NCBI RefSeq assembly: GCF_014137865.1
Contig: NZ_JACGWU010000008.1
Coordinates: 26,757-90,756 of the forward strand
Direction of reading: 5' to 3'
DNA length: 64,000 bases
From: Alpinimonas psychrophila
GTDB taxonomy: Bacteria > Actinomycetota > Actinomycetes > Actinomycetales > Microbacteriaceae
How positions within the stretch are numbered: position 1 is the first letter of the stretch; every line of letters begins with the position of its first letter. Both the position numbers and the translations under genes were made by a program. Shown piece by piece: positions 1 through 8,660 of this stretch. The notes under the pieces are model-generated. The model saw only the letters and a list, made by a program, of their open reading frames with translations, searched no databases and was not told where the DNA came from.

Positions 1-1133
1 ACGAATTGCTCTTTATGGCTAAGGGCGGTGGCAGCGCGAACAAATCTTTCCTCTACCAAGAGACGAAGTCGATTCTGGATGAAGAAAGAATGTTGGCCTT
101 CCTGCGCGAGAAAATCGAGAGCATCGGAACGGCAGCCTGCCCGCCGTACCATTTGGCAGTCGTCATTGGTGGCACCTCCGCGGAGTTCGCGATGAAGACC
201 GCGAAGCTTGCCTCGACTCACTACCTCGACACCATGCCCACGACCGGCAGTGCGGAAGGCCATGGCTACCGGGATGTTGACTTTGAGGCCAAGGTTCTCG
301 ACCTCACCACAAAAATTGGCTTCGGCGCTCAATTTGGGGGCAAGTACTTCTGCCACGACGTGCGGGTGATTCGCCTGCCCCGTCACGCGGGCTCGCTGCC
401 CATTGCCATCGCCGTGTCGTGCTCCGCCGATCGCCAGGTGTTCGCCACGATCAATGCCGATGGTGTCTTCATTGAAGAACTCGAGCATGACCCCGCCCGG
501 TTTATTCCTGAGACGGGCCTCGATGCAATCACCGATGAATCCGCTGCCGTTTCGATTGACCTTGGTCGTCCCATGGCCGAAATTCGTTCGCAGCTCAGTG
601 AGTGCTCAGTGGGCACGCGTGTCTCTCTGACCGGAAAAATGGTCGTAGCTCGCGATGTTGCGCACGCCAAGTTCCGGCAACGGCTCGAAGCGGGCGAGGG
701 TCTGCCACAGTACCTTCTGGATCACCCTGTTTACTACGCGGGCCCCGCCAAGACACCGGAAGGCATGGCCACGGGATCCTTCGGGCCGACGACGGCGGGA
801 CGCATGGACGGCTACGTCGAGGCACTTCAGGCGGCGGGCGGATCGTTGGTCATGCTTGCTAAAGGCAACCGAGCTCCGGCCGTCGCCCAGTCGTGCAAGG
901 CTCACGGCGGCTTCTATCTCGGGTCGGTTGGTGGTCCGGCGGCGCGTCTCGCTCAGGACAACATCCGGTCAATTGAGGTCATCGATTACGCGGAGTTGGG
1001 CATGGAGGCGGTCTTCCTGATTGAGGTCGAGAATTTCCCTGCCTTTGTCATCGTCGACGATAAAGGCAATGACTTCTTCAACTTGCACGCGAGCAAACCG
1101 CTCAATCTTGGACCCACGCGACTCCTCCCCTAG
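1..1133 (+). CDS. class I (Fe-S) fumarate hydratase / mesaconase, 5'-truncated
   Basis: Iron-sulfur class I hydratase of the FumA/FumB type. The family reversibly hydrates fumarate to malate, and several members hydrate mesaconate to (S)-citramalate. The reading frame is open at the window edge, so only the C-terminal part (about 375 residues) is present. Family stretches visible are [70 protein letters not shown]-like and DDKGNDFF. Three CoA-linked C5-dicarboxylate genes (MaoC, CitE, CaiB) follow on the same strand after a 73-base gap. That context favours mesaconase activity over a TCA-cycle fumarase, but the sequence alone cannot separate the two. Confidence 0.93.
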   Translation, partial: ELLFMAKGGGSANKSFLYQETKSILDEERMLAFLREKIESIGTAACPPYHLAVVIGGTSAEFAMKTAKLASTHYLDTMPTTGSAEGHGYRDVDFEAKVLDLTTKIGFGAQFGGKYFCHDVRVIRLPRHAGSLPIAIAVSCSADRQVFATINADGVFIEELEHDPARFIPETGLDAITDESAAVSIDLGRPMAEIRSQLSECSVGTRVSLTGKMVVARDVAHAKFRQRLEAGEGLPQYLLDHPVYYAGPAKTPEGMATGSFGPTTAGRMDGYVEALQAAGGSLVMLAKGNRAPAVAQSCKAHGGFYLGSVGGPAARLAQDNIRSIEVIDYAELGMEAVFLIEVENFPAFVIVDDKGNDFFNLHASKPLNLGPTRLLP

Positions 1134-1206
1134 CGGCCGCATTTCGATTAGAATGCATAATATAGTCAAGACGCCGTGAGCGCCGAACAAGTGAAGGATG
1201 AGTCAC

Positions 1207-1749
1207 ATGAGCCAGAACGATTCCCGTGTTGTTGAAGGTTGGACCGGCCGTCTTTTTGAAGACTTCGCCATCGGTGACATTTATTACCACCCGTTCGGCA
1301 AGACCGTCACCGAAGCGGACAACCAAACTTTTACGTTGATGACTCAGAACGTCTCGAAAACGCATGTGGACCGCAACTACGCCAAGGGAACCGAATACGG
1401 ACTTCCGTTGGTCAACTCGACCTTCACGCTGGCTCTGGTGACGGGCCAGTCCACGATGGACCTGTCGATGAATGTTTTCGCGAACCTTGGCTGGGACGAT
1501 GTGCGCATGCCCGCCCCCGTCTTTGAAGGTGACACCATCTACTCACGCTCCAAGGTTTTGAACCTGCGTGAATCCGCGTCGCGCCCCACGATGGGTGTTG
1601 TTACCGTGGCCACCGAGGGCTTCAACCAAGACGGCAAGATCGTCGTCAGCTTTCGTCGCTCGTTCATGATTTACAAGATTGGCTTCTTGCCCAGCGTTGC
1701 GGGTTCACGTCCCGACGAGTCGTCGTTGCCCGCGGTATCCGCCAGCTGA
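1207..1749 (+). CDS. MaoC-family enoyl-CoA hydratase (itaconyl-/mesaconyl-CoA hydratase-like)
   Basis: Single hot-dog hydratase of 180 residues (FEDFAIGD near the N terminus, then the family's hydratase region). I place the start at 1207 because an AAGGA element ends 8 bases upstream; the in-frame ATG at 1198 overlaps that element. The stop codon overlaps the start of the CitE-like gene (TGATG), implying translational coupling. MaoC plus CitE plus a family III CoA-transferase is the composition of itaconate dissimilation operons (hydratase, citramalyl-CoA lyase, CoA-transferase), and a MaoC-CitE pair also occurs in mycobacteria. The substrate (itaconyl-CoA, mesaconyl-CoA or a methylmalyl-CoA) is inferred from neighbours. 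Confidence 0.88.
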   Translation: MSQNDSRVVEGWTGRLFEDFAIGDIYYHPFGKTVTEADNQTFTLMTQNVSKTHVDRNYAKGTEYGLPLVNSTFTLALVTGQSTMDLSMNVFANLGWDDVRMPAPVFEGDTIYSRSKVLNLRESASRPTMGVVTVATEGFNQDGKIVVSFRRSFMIYKIGFLPSVAGSRPDESSLPAVSAS

Positions 1750-2675
1750 TGACCCAGTCGACAGCATCTGCGACGACTTCTGTGACGACTTCTGCAATAG
1801 CCCTCGTGGCTCACGCCGTCTCGGCGCTGTTCGTTCCCGGGGATCGGCCCGAGCGCTTTCTCAAGGCCCAGGGTTCCGGTGCCGATATCGTCATTCTTGA
1901 CCTTGAGGATGCGGTGAGCACCGAAAATAAGGCCGCTGCCCTTGCCGAGGTACTTGCGGCCCTCACCCCGAGCGGCACCCCGACTCCGGCTACGACGGCG
2001 GTGGGGCCCAGGCTCAACGCAATGGTTCGCATCAGTGGGGCCGACTCCTCTGATGAAATCACGGCGCTAGCTAAGGTCGCCGCTGCTTCAGGGCATGGCT
2101 TGCTGGGCATCATGGTGCCCAAGGCAGAATCGGCCGCACAGATCGCGTCCGTTCTCAAAATGCTTCCCACGGGATTGGCCTGCATTCCCCTCATCGAATC
2201 TGCCATGGGGCTCGTCAACGCAACCGAGATTGCGCGCGTTGACGGCGTAACCCGCTTGGCGTTCGGCGCCGTCGACTTTGGGCTGGATATTGATGCCACG
2301 CATGCCGGCGTCTTCGATTATGCGCGGGCCCAACTGGTGATTGCCTCAGCAGCCGCCGGGATCGCGGCGCCCTTAGACTCCCCGTGTGTGAATTTCACCG
2401 ACCTGCAGGTTGTGTCTGCTGAAGCTCTGCGGGCTCGTGAGTTCGGTTGCGGGGGCAAGCTGTGCATTCACCCGAGCCAAATTTCTGCCGTTCGCATAAG
2501 TTTCCTCCCGACAGCGGAGCAGATTGCGTGGGCCCACAAGGTCGTCGAATTGGAAGGCGGGGCCGCTGCATTCGAGGGCGCCATGATTGACCGCCCCGTC
2601 GTCGAGCGGGCAAAGAAAATTCTGGCCGTGACCCAGGGGGCGGCTTCGGCGACGGCCGAGGAGAAAACACCATGA
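1749..2675 (+). CDS. CitE-like HpcH/HpaI-family lyase (citramalyl-/malyl-CoA lyase-like)
   Basis: TIM-barrel lyase of 308 residues. It shows the CitE signatures LFVPGDRPERF, ILDLEDAV (acidic metal ligands), LIESAMGL, FGAVDFGLDI and KLCIHPSQI. Stand-alone members cleave beta-hydroxyacyl-CoA thioesters such as (S)-citramalyl-CoA to acetyl-CoA and pyruvate, or malyl-type CoA esters to glyoxylate plus an acyl-CoA. It starts inside the stop of the MaoC gene and its end overlaps the CoA-transferase start by 4 bases (ATGA), so the three are one translationally coupled unit. An N-terminal Thr/Ser-rich stretch of about 18 residues precedes the conserved core and may be poorly ordered. Confidence 0.9.
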   Translation: MTQSTASATTSVTTSAIALVAHAVSALFVPGDRPERFLKAQGSGADIVILDLEDAVSTENKAAALAEVLAALTPSGTPTPATTAVGPRLNAMVRISGADSSDEITALAKVAAASGHGLLGIMVPKAESAAQIASVLKMLPTGLACIPLIESAMGLVNATEIARVDGVTRLAFGAVDFGLDIDATHAGVFDYARAQLVIASAAAGIAAPLDSPCVNFTDLQVVSAEALRAREFGCGGKLCIHPSQISAVRISFLPTAEQIAWAHKVVELEGGAAAFEGAMIDRPVVERAKKILAVTQGAASATAEEKTP

Positions 2676-3811
2676 GCAGACTTCCCCTTGAGGGCATCAC
2701 CGTCGTCTCGCTCGAGCAGGCAGTGGCGGCACCCTTCGCCTCCCGACAGCTCGCCGATCTGGGAGCGCGGGTCATCAAAATTGAGCGGGATGCTGGTGAC
2801 TTTGCTCGGGCCTACGACACCAAAGTCAAGGGTGAAGCGAGCTACTTCGTCTGGCTGAACCGTGGCAAGGAAAGCATCCAACTCGACCTGAAGACCGAAG
2901 AGGGTATGCACGCGCTGAAAACGCTGGTTTCTGGCGCCGACGTGTTCATCCAGAACCTGGCACCCGGTGCCATCGATCGGCTAGGGCTGAGCGCCGAGCA
3001 GGCGCTGGAGATGAATCCGCGGCTGATTCACGTTTCCATTTCGGGATATGGTCGCGGAGGTTCTTATGAAAACAAGAAGGCCTATGACCTTCTGATCCAG
3101 TGTGAAACGGGGCTTCTCAGTGTTACCGGAACTCCCGAAACTCCCTCGAAAGTCGGAATTTCCGTCGCCGACATTGCGGCGGGTATGTACGCGTACACCG
3201 GGGTGCTCGCGTCGCTAATTCAGCGCGGTGTCACCGGTCGCGGCGACATCCTCGAAGTGTCGATGCTCGAAGCCCTTGGTGAATGGATGAGCCAGCCTTA
3301 TCTCTACGCGGAATACGGTGGCATTCAGCAACCACGCACCGGCGCCGAGCACGCGACCATTGCGCCCTACGGCCCCTTCAATACCGCCGACGGCACCGTA
3401 TTTTTTGCCATTCAGAATGAACGCGAGTGGGTCAAGTTCTGCGCCGGCGTCTTGGGTGATGAGGCGGTCGCCACCGATGAGCGCTTTGTGACGGGTTCCC
3501 TGCGACTGCACAACAGGGTCGAGCTGCACGCGCGCATAGACGAGGTCTTCTCGACACTGACCACGGATGCCGCGTTGGATCGCCTCGACGATGCTGGGAT
3601 CGCCAACGCTCAACTCAGGGACATGAAGCACTTCTCGGCTCACCCGCAACTTGCGGCCCGAAAACGTTGGCGCGAGGTGGCTACCCCCGGTGGGGACGTT
3701 CGGAGTTTGCTTCCCCCCGTGACCGCGCGTTCGTTTACGCCGCGCATGGATGCTGTCCCTCGCCTCGGCGAGCACACAACGAGTGTCTTGAAAGAGTTCG
3801 GCCTGATCTAA
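2672..3811 (+). CDS. family III (CaiB/BaiF) CoA-transferase
   Basis: 379 residues, full length for formyl-CoA transferase relatives. The N-terminal pattern LEQAVAAPFASRQLADLGARVIKIE and the GISVADIAAG segment, whose Asp (about residue 167) is the acyl-carrying aspartate of the family, are present. It would activate an acid with succinyl- or acetyl-CoA. After a mesaconase-like hydratase, a MaoC hydratase and a CitE lyase, the likely substrate is itaconate, mesaconate or citramalate. It is the last gene of the coupled operon and ends 12 bases before the convergent cytochrome gene. Confidence 0.9.
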   Translation: MSRLPLEGITVVSLEQAVAAPFASRQLADLGARVIKIERDAGDFARAYDTKVKGEASYFVWLNRGKESIQLDLKTEEGMHALKTLVSGADVFIQNLAPGAIDRLGLSAEQALEMNPRLIHVSISGYGRGGSYENKKAYDLLIQCETGLLSVTGTPETPSKVGISVADIAAGMYAYTGVLASLIQRGVTGRGDILEVSMLEALGEWMSQPYLYAEYGGIQQPRTGAEHATIAPYGPFNTADGTVFFAIQNEREWVKFCAGVLGDEAVATDERFVTGSLRLHNRVELHARIDEVFSTLTTDAALDRLDDAGIANAQLRDMKHFSAHPQLAARKRWREVATPGGDVRSLLPPVTARSFTPRMDAVPRLGEHTTSVLKEFGLI

Positions 3812-3823
3812 GAAAGCAGTGAG

Positions 3824-4759
3824 TTACTGGCGCGTGACCTTGCCCCCCAGTGAAGCCAAGGGCTGTAAGAAGACGGGCTTGGCCAGAATCCAGGCCGCAA
3901 CTGTCAGCATGAGGGTTCCCGCGAAGATCCCAAAACCCAGCCAGCTCTCGCCGGAATTCGTGGCATACATGTGGTTCAGGTTGCGCAAGGCGCCGGTGGT
4001 GAGCACGAGGGTGACATGCATGATCACGAAGAGAACGAAGAACAGCATGACGGGAAAATGGATAGCCCGCGCCAGCTCCAGCGGAAAGACCTTGCTGGCT
4101 GTGGAGGACGGCTGGGGCCAAATAGCCGACATCCGCAACCCGGTCAGAATGGCTAAGGGTGCGGCGATGAAAACGATGGTGAAGTACGCGAGTTGTTGCA
4201 GGCTGTTGTAGTTAACCCAACCATTTTCTAGAGGCCAGTTCAGCGAGGCGTACTGAAGGGCGCTCGAGACGGCGTTGGGGAAAACGGCCCAGGTGGTAGG
4301 CACCAACCGCATCCATTGGCCGGTGATGAAGAGCAGCACAATGAAGATCACGCCGTTGAGGGTCCACAGGGCGTCCAAACTCAGGTGGAGCCAGAGGTGG
4401 ATGCTGATCTTGGTGGGGGCCTTCTTTGTGCGAATGAGACCAGTGTTCTTGCGCATCCAATAGGCCGCGGGACGTTGCGTCGTGCGCACGAGCCACCCGG
4501 TACGGACGATGAGCACGATGAAAAAAGCGTTCAAAAAATGTTGAAAGTTGAGCCAAGCCGGAAAACCGGTCGGAGCTCCGGCAGGAAGTTCGGACTGCCC
4601 CGGGAAGTCCGTCAGAAAAGCCTGGCCGGTTGCGGAGTCGCGAAAAATCCTGGCGGCAAAAACAACAAGTGTGAGCACCGCGACAGCCGACGGGAGAACC
4701 CAGAGCAGTTTCTTGCGCGTAGCGGGGGAAACCCGGAGCGAGCTCCAGGGCGAACTCAT
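3824..4759 (-). CDS. membrane b-type cytochrome (cytochrome b561-like)
   Basis: 311-residue integral membrane protein with about six hydrophobic segments. Histidines sit at helix edges where di-heme b-cytochromes bind heme: [19 protein letters not shown] and FVIMHVTLV. This resembles the b-subunits of formate dehydrogenase or hydrogenase, or free cytochrome b561-like proteins. The start overlaps the stop of etfA by 4 bases, so it is co-translated with the electron-transfer flavoprotein. I infer that it passes ETF-derived electrons to quinone or another membrane acceptor; no ETF:quinone oxidoreductase gene is visible in the window. The heme number is not certain. Confidence 0.75.
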   Translation of the reverse strand: MSSPWSSLRVSPATRKKLLWVLPSAVAVLTLVVFAARIFRDSATGQAFLTDFPGQSELPAGAPTGFPAWLNFQHFLNAFFIVLIVRTGWLVRTTQRPAAYWMRKNTGLIRTKKAPTKISIHLWLHLSLDALWTLNGVIFIVLLFITGQWMRLVPTTWAVFPNAVSSALQYASLNWPLENGWVNYNSLQQLAYFTIVFIAAPLAILTGLRMSAIWPQPSSTASKVFPLELARAIHFPVMLFFVLFVIMHVTLVLTTGALRNLNHMYATNSGESWLGFGIFAGTLMLTVAAWILAKPVFLQPLASLGGKVTRQ

Positions 4760-5736
4760 CGACGCGCCCCAATGGCGGCCAACAGTTGGGGAACGACCGT
4801 GAAGATGTCTCCAACTACACCGAAGTCGGCGACGGCGAAAATGGGTGCGTCGGCATCCTTGTTGATCGCAATGATGGTGTCGGATGTTTGCATTCCCGCA
4901 CGATGCTGGATGGCCCCGGAGATTCCCAGAGCCACATACAACTGTGGGGCAACCGTCACGCCGGTTTGGCCGACCTGATGGGCCTGCGCAATGTAGCCGG
5001 CGTCGACCGCTGCGCGGGAGGCGCCAACGGCCGCTCCCAAGGCATCCGCTAACTCTTCGACCAAAACAAACTTCTCGGCCGAACCAAGCCCGCGTCCACC
5101 GGAAACTACCTTCTCGGCGCCACGAAGCTCGGGGCGAGAGGAATTTGACTCCCGGGGCGTGGTGTCCAGGATGCTACCGGCCAGGTTGATGTCCACGGAA
5201 ATCTGGATGGTCGTCACGGTGGGCTGAGCAACGGGAATGTGGCCGTCGGGGGAGCCTTGACGAACCGTCACAATAGGGAGGCCGCCGGTGACCTGCGCTT
5301 CAACGGTGTACCCGCCACCGAAGACGGAGTGCGTCGTGACGATGCCGGATGCGGTGTTCTCGAGGTCAACAGCATCGATGAGAACCGACGATCCCAACCG
5401 AACGGCCAGTCGTCCCGCGACCTCCCGGCCATTGACGGTGTTGGGAATGAGAACGGCGAGCGGAGCGTGAGAATCGATGGACGCCTGGAGCGCGGCAACG
5501 GCGGGAGTGGCGAGGGCCGTGAGGGCGTCTTCAGATTCGGCGATCACCACGTGGGCGGCGCCGTGAGATCCGAGCTCGGCGACCAGTGCGGTTACCACAG
5601 CGGGACTGGAACCGGCGGGGACGCACACGATAGCAACGGGAGTTCCCAGTTTTGTGGCAGTGGCCAGGAGCGAGGGAGTCGAAGTGCTGATCGACCCGGT
5701 ACTGGAGAGCTCAATGAGGGCAACAATGTTCGGCAT
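4756..5736 (-). CDS. etfA: electron transfer flavoprotein subunit alpha
   Basis: 326 residues, normal EtfA/FixB length. The C-terminal FAD domain is intact: [36 protein letters not shown] and [20 protein letters not shown]. With EtfB it takes electrons from acyl-CoA dehydrogenases. It follows etfB with a short gap (17 bases) and overlaps the downstream membrane cytochrome gene. Acyl-CoA dehydrogenases that could feed it are encoded at 7490 and 56851. Confidence 0.97.
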   Translation of the reverse strand: MPNIVALIELSSTGSISTSTPSLLATATKLGTPVAIVCVPAGSSPAVVTALVAELGSHGAAHVVIAESEDALTALATPAVAALQASIDSHAPLAVLIPNTVNGREVAGRLAVRLGSSVLIDAVDLENTASGIVTTHSVFGGGYTVEAQVTGGLPIVTVRQGSPDGHIPVAQPTVTTIQISVDINLAGSILDTTPRESNSSRPELRGAEKVVSGGRGLGSAEKFVLVEELADALGAAVGASRAAVDAGYIAQAHQVGQTGVTVAPQLYVALGISGAIQHRAGMQTSDTIIAINKDADAPIFAVADFGVVGDIFTVVPQLLAAIGARR

Positions 5737-5753
5737 GAGTAATATCCGTCCCT

Positions 5754-6521
5754 TTAGATCAGTCGGTTTTCGGCGAGGAATGCCGCTATTTGATCGCCGG
5801 CGGTGCCGTCATCAACGATTGTGATTCCCGCGGATCGCGCAGGGCGCACCTTCGTCGACACGACGATGGTGGAGGCTTGCGGAAGACTGACCGCAAGTTC
5901 GGCAACGGAGCGCCGGGCAACCGGCTTCTTCTTGGCGCCCATGATTCCTTTGAAGCTGGGAAAGCGGGCGTCGGGAGTGCTTTCGTTGACGGAAATAACG
6001 GCGGGGAGGGTGGAGCGAACGCTCTGGGTACCTTCTTCGATCAGGCGCATGCCGGAGACGGACGATGCGGAGACTTCAATGGAGCCGAGCATGCCTAAGT
6101 GCGGCAGTCCGAGATGTTCCGCGATCATCGCGGGAACCACTCCGCCGCGACCGTCGGTGGATTCGTTGCCGGCAATAATGAGGTCCGCGTTGAGCTCGCG
6201 GAGGGCGGCCGCCAGCATGGCTGCGGTGGCGGCAGCATCTGAACCAGCCAGAGTGTCGTCGAGCACGTGCACGGCGGAATCGCATCCCATGGCAAGGGCT
6301 TTGCGAACCGAATCAGTGACATCCGCGGGGCCCATGGTCAGCACAATGACCTCGGTGGCTTTGTCGCCGTCTTTGTAGGAGAGAGCGACTTCGAGAGCGC
6401 GTTCGTTGATCTCATCGATGACCTGAGCGTCTGAGGTTCGATCGACCCAGCCGGTTGTAATATCTAAGCTACGGTCACCCCAGGTATCGGGAACCTGTTT
6501 CATTAGTACGACGATTTTCAT
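5754..6521 (-). CDS. etfB: electron transfer flavoprotein subunit beta
   Basis: 255 residues, with the EtfB/FixA signature at the start ([13 protein letters not shown]) and the central [12 protein letters not shown] and [10 protein letters not shown] segments. It holds the AMP-binding domain that partners EtfA and docks on dehydrogenases. It is the first gene of the etfB-etfA-cytochrome operon. Its upstream region contains an AT-rich element (6547-6562) shared with other promoters in this window, and a GntR-family gene lies immediately upstream on the same strand. Confidence 0.97.
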   Translation of the reverse strand: MKIVVLMKQVPDTWGDRSLDITTGWVDRTSDAQVIDEINERALEVALSYKDGDKATEVIVLTMGPADVTDSVRKALAMGCDSAVHVLDDTLAGSDAAATAAMLAAALRELNADLIIAGNESTDGRGGVVPAMIAEHLGLPHLGMLGSIEVSASSVSGMRLIEEGTQSVRSTLPAVISVNESTPDARFPSFKGIMGAKKKPVARRSVAELAVSLPQASTIVVSTKVRPARSAGITIVDDGTAGDQIAAFLAENRLI

Positions 6522-6546
6522 GGCCGCTTTCCTCTCCTAGAGCACT

Positions 6547-6562
6547 AGAAAATATTATATAC
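6547..6562 (-). promoter_or_regulatory. AT-rich shared element upstream of etfB
   Basis: The element AGAAAATATTATATAC matches closely related stretches at 7400-7416, 12272-12289, 16533-16550 and 29210-29225 (core AAAATAT with flanking TA). It lies 26 bases before the etfB start. It may be a -10 region, an operator, or both. Confidence 0.4.
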
Positions 6563-6616
6563 GGAAAACGGAGCGCCGGGGAAAACGCTCAGAAAAACTC
6601 GCCGGGGAGACGGCGT

Positions 6617-7288
6617 TTACGTCTGGGAAGCGATGCGCTCGTCGATGTGCGCTGCAAGCTGATCGCCGGCGTGACGAACGTGATCGCTCATTTCGCGGCG
6701 AGCTTTTTCACTGTCGCCGGAGCGGATTGCCTGTAGGAGATCGGTGTGGTCATGCACGGTGGTTTCGGGCCAACCTGGAATAGAAGCGTAGAAACGGCGA
6801 GGGGCATAGCGCGAGACGAGTTTGATGACCCAAGCCAATCGGGGGGCACCAGCTGCGAGGTTGATTTCACGGTGGAAAGCGTGGTTCAACTCTTCTAAGG
6901 CAGCGAGGTCACCATTCTTCTCCGCCGCCATTAAGTCAGCATGGATTTGATCCAGTGTGGTGATGAGGGGCTCGGAGGCATTGGTTGCCGCCCGTGCGGC
7001 CAACTCGCCCGCAACCATCGACTGCACGAGGAACATGTCGCGCACGTCGTCGCCCGTGACCTTGGCAACCGTGAAGCCCTTGCGGGGAGCGAGGTCAAGG
7101 AATCCTTCGGCGCGAAGGGCTTGAAGCGCTTCCCGAGCGGGGGTCGTGGAGATCCCCAGCTCGTCGGCAACGGTCTCGGGGCGCACGGGAGCACCGGCAG
7201 CGAGCGTGCCCGACGTAATCTGGTCGCGAAGGAAGGATGCGGCTTCATCCCCAAGCTGGGGTCGAACTGGACGATTAATCGTGCCCAT
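6617..7288 (-). CDS. GntR-family (FCD/FadR subfamily) transcriptional regulator
   Basis: 223 residues from the ATG at 7288. That start is preferred over an upstream in-frame start because AAGGAG lies 11 bases before it and the conserved domain begins right after. It has an N-terminal winged helix (FLRDQITSGTLAAGAPVRPETVADELGIS and the recognition helix PAREALQAL), then an alpha-helical FCD ligand domain with spaced His residues (HAFHREI, HVRHAGDQL). FCD regulators usually bind organic acids and repress catabolic operons. Likely targets are the adjacent etf operon and the divergent acyl-CoA dehydrogenase gene. Confidence 0.92.
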   Translation of the reverse strand: MGTINRPVRPQLGDEAASFLRDQITSGTLAAGAPVRPETVADELGISTTPAREALQALRAEGFLDLAPRKGFTVAKVTGDDVRDMFLVQSMVAGELAARAATNASEPLITTLDQIHADLMAAEKNGDLAALEELNHAFHREINLAAGAPRLAWVIKLVSRYAPRRFYASIPGWPETTVHDHTDLLQAIRSGDSEKARREMSDHVRHAGDQLAAHIDERIASQT

Positions 7289-7399
7289 AATCTGATGTGC
7301 TCCTTGCGTAAAAATCCTCAGGCGTGCCACGGTCCCGCTAATGATGGCGTGACCTACATAATATTGCCTAGACCCTCGTTCGACCCTTCAGATATGATA

Positions 7400-7416
7400 T
7401 ATTTTGTATCTAAGAT
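7400..7416. promoter_or_regulatory. AT-rich element between GntR gene and acyl-CoA dehydrogenase gene
   Basis: The GATATATTTTGTATC stretch has short symmetric arms (GATA/TATC) and shares the AAAATAT core, in the opposite orientation, with the other catabolic promoters listed here. It is a candidate operator of the adjacent GntR regulator in the 201-base divergent region. Confidence 0.35.
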
Positions 7417-7489
7417 CCCCCGGTTTCCACGGAAAAAGCATCCCGGATCCCCTTGAACCACGTCGTTCTCTGCAAAGGAAGTGAATCTG

Positions 7490-8644
7490 ATGACCTACAA
7501 CCTCAGCGAAGAAGAGCAAATGCTCGTCGATACCGTGCGGGCCTTTATCGATCGAGACGTCAGGCCGACGGTTCGTGACGTTGAGCACGCCAATGAGTAT
7601 CCCGAGGCGTGGATTGAGCAGATGAAGGACATCGGCATTTTCGGCCTGGCCGTTCCCGAAGAATATGACGGGATGCCTGTGTCGATGCCCTGCTACGTGC
7701 AGGTAACCGAGGAACTCGCGCGCGGCTGGATGAGTCTCGCCGGTGCGGCGGGCGGACATACCGTCGTCGCCAAACTTCTCACCATGTTTGGCACCGAAGA
7801 ACAAAAGCAGCATTACCTCCCGCGCATGGCCACAGGAGAACTGCGGGCCACAATGGCCCTCACCGAGCCCGGCGGCGGCTCAGACCTGCAAGCCATTACG
7901 ACCGTTGCGCGCGAAGACGGCGACGATCTCGTCATCAACGGATCGAAGACGTGGATCTCCAATGCCCGCCGTTCTGGGCTCATCGCCTTGTTGGCCAAGA
8001 CAGACGCCAACGCGAAGCCCCGCCATTCTGGCATGTCTATTGTTCTTGTTGAGCACGGCCCGGGCCTCACGGTCTCCCGAGACCTTCCCAAGCTCGGCTA
8101 CAAAGGCGTTGAGTCCTGTGAAATTGCTTTCGAAGATTACCGCATCGCAAAAACAGCCATTCTCGGTGGCGTTGCGGGCAAGGGCTTCGTTCAGTTCATG
8201 AAGGGACTCGAGACAGGGCGCATTCAAGTCGCCGCCCGCTCTCTCGGAGTAGCTGCGGCAGCTCTTGAAGATTCGCTCGAATACGCCCAGCAACGCGAAA
8301 CATTCGGCAAGCCCATCTGGAAGCACCAGTCCATTGGCAACTACCTCGCCGAGATGGCCACCAAGCTTACGGCTGCCCGCCAGCTGACCCGGTTTGCTGC
8401 CGAGAAATATGAAAGTGGCGAACGCTGCGACATGGAAGCTGGCATGGCCAAACTCTTTGCCTCTGAGGTCGCGATGGAGATTGCTTTGGATGCCGTTCGC
8501 ATCCATGGTGGTTATGGTTACTCCACCGAGTACAACGTGGAACGTTATTTTCGCGATGCCCCGCTGATGATTGTCGGCGAAGGTACCAACGAAATTCAAA
8601 AGAACGTCATCGCCCAGCAACTCGTCGCTCGCGGCGGACTCTAA
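7490..8644 (+). CDS. acyl-CoA dehydrogenase
   Basis: 384 residues. I prefer the ATG at 7490 over the GTG at 7481 because AAAGGAAG gives normal spacing only to 7490. Family motifs are ALTEPGGGSDL (FAD/substrate loop), KTWISNA, RETFGKPIWKHQ, IHGGYGYSTEYNVERYFRDA, and the C-terminal GEGTNEIQ with the position of the catalytic glutamate. It oxidises a CoA thioester and reduces EtfAB, encoded nearby on the opposite strand. The substrate is not predictable here. A semialdehyde dehydrogenase gene follows 16 bases downstream. Confidence 0.94.
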   Translation: MTYNLSEEEQMLVDTVRAFIDRDVRPTVRDVEHANEYPEAWIEQMKDIGIFGLAVPEEYDGMPVSMPCYVQVTEELARGWMSLAGAAGGHTVVAKLLTMFGTEEQKQHYLPRMATGELRATMALTEPGGGSDLQAITTVAREDGDDLVINGSKTWISNARRSGLIALLAKTDANAKPRHSGMSIVLVEHGPGLTVSRDLPKLGYKGVESCEIAFEDYRIAKTAILGGVAGKGFVQFMKGLETGRIQVAARSLGVAAAALEDSLEYAQQRETFGKPIWKHQSIGNYLAEMATKLTAARQLTRFAAEKYESGERCDMEAGMAKLFASEVAMEIALDAVRIHGGYGYSTEYNVERYFRDAPLMIVGEGTNEIQKNVIAQQLVARGGL

Positions 8645-8660
8645 ACCTCAAGGGAAAACA

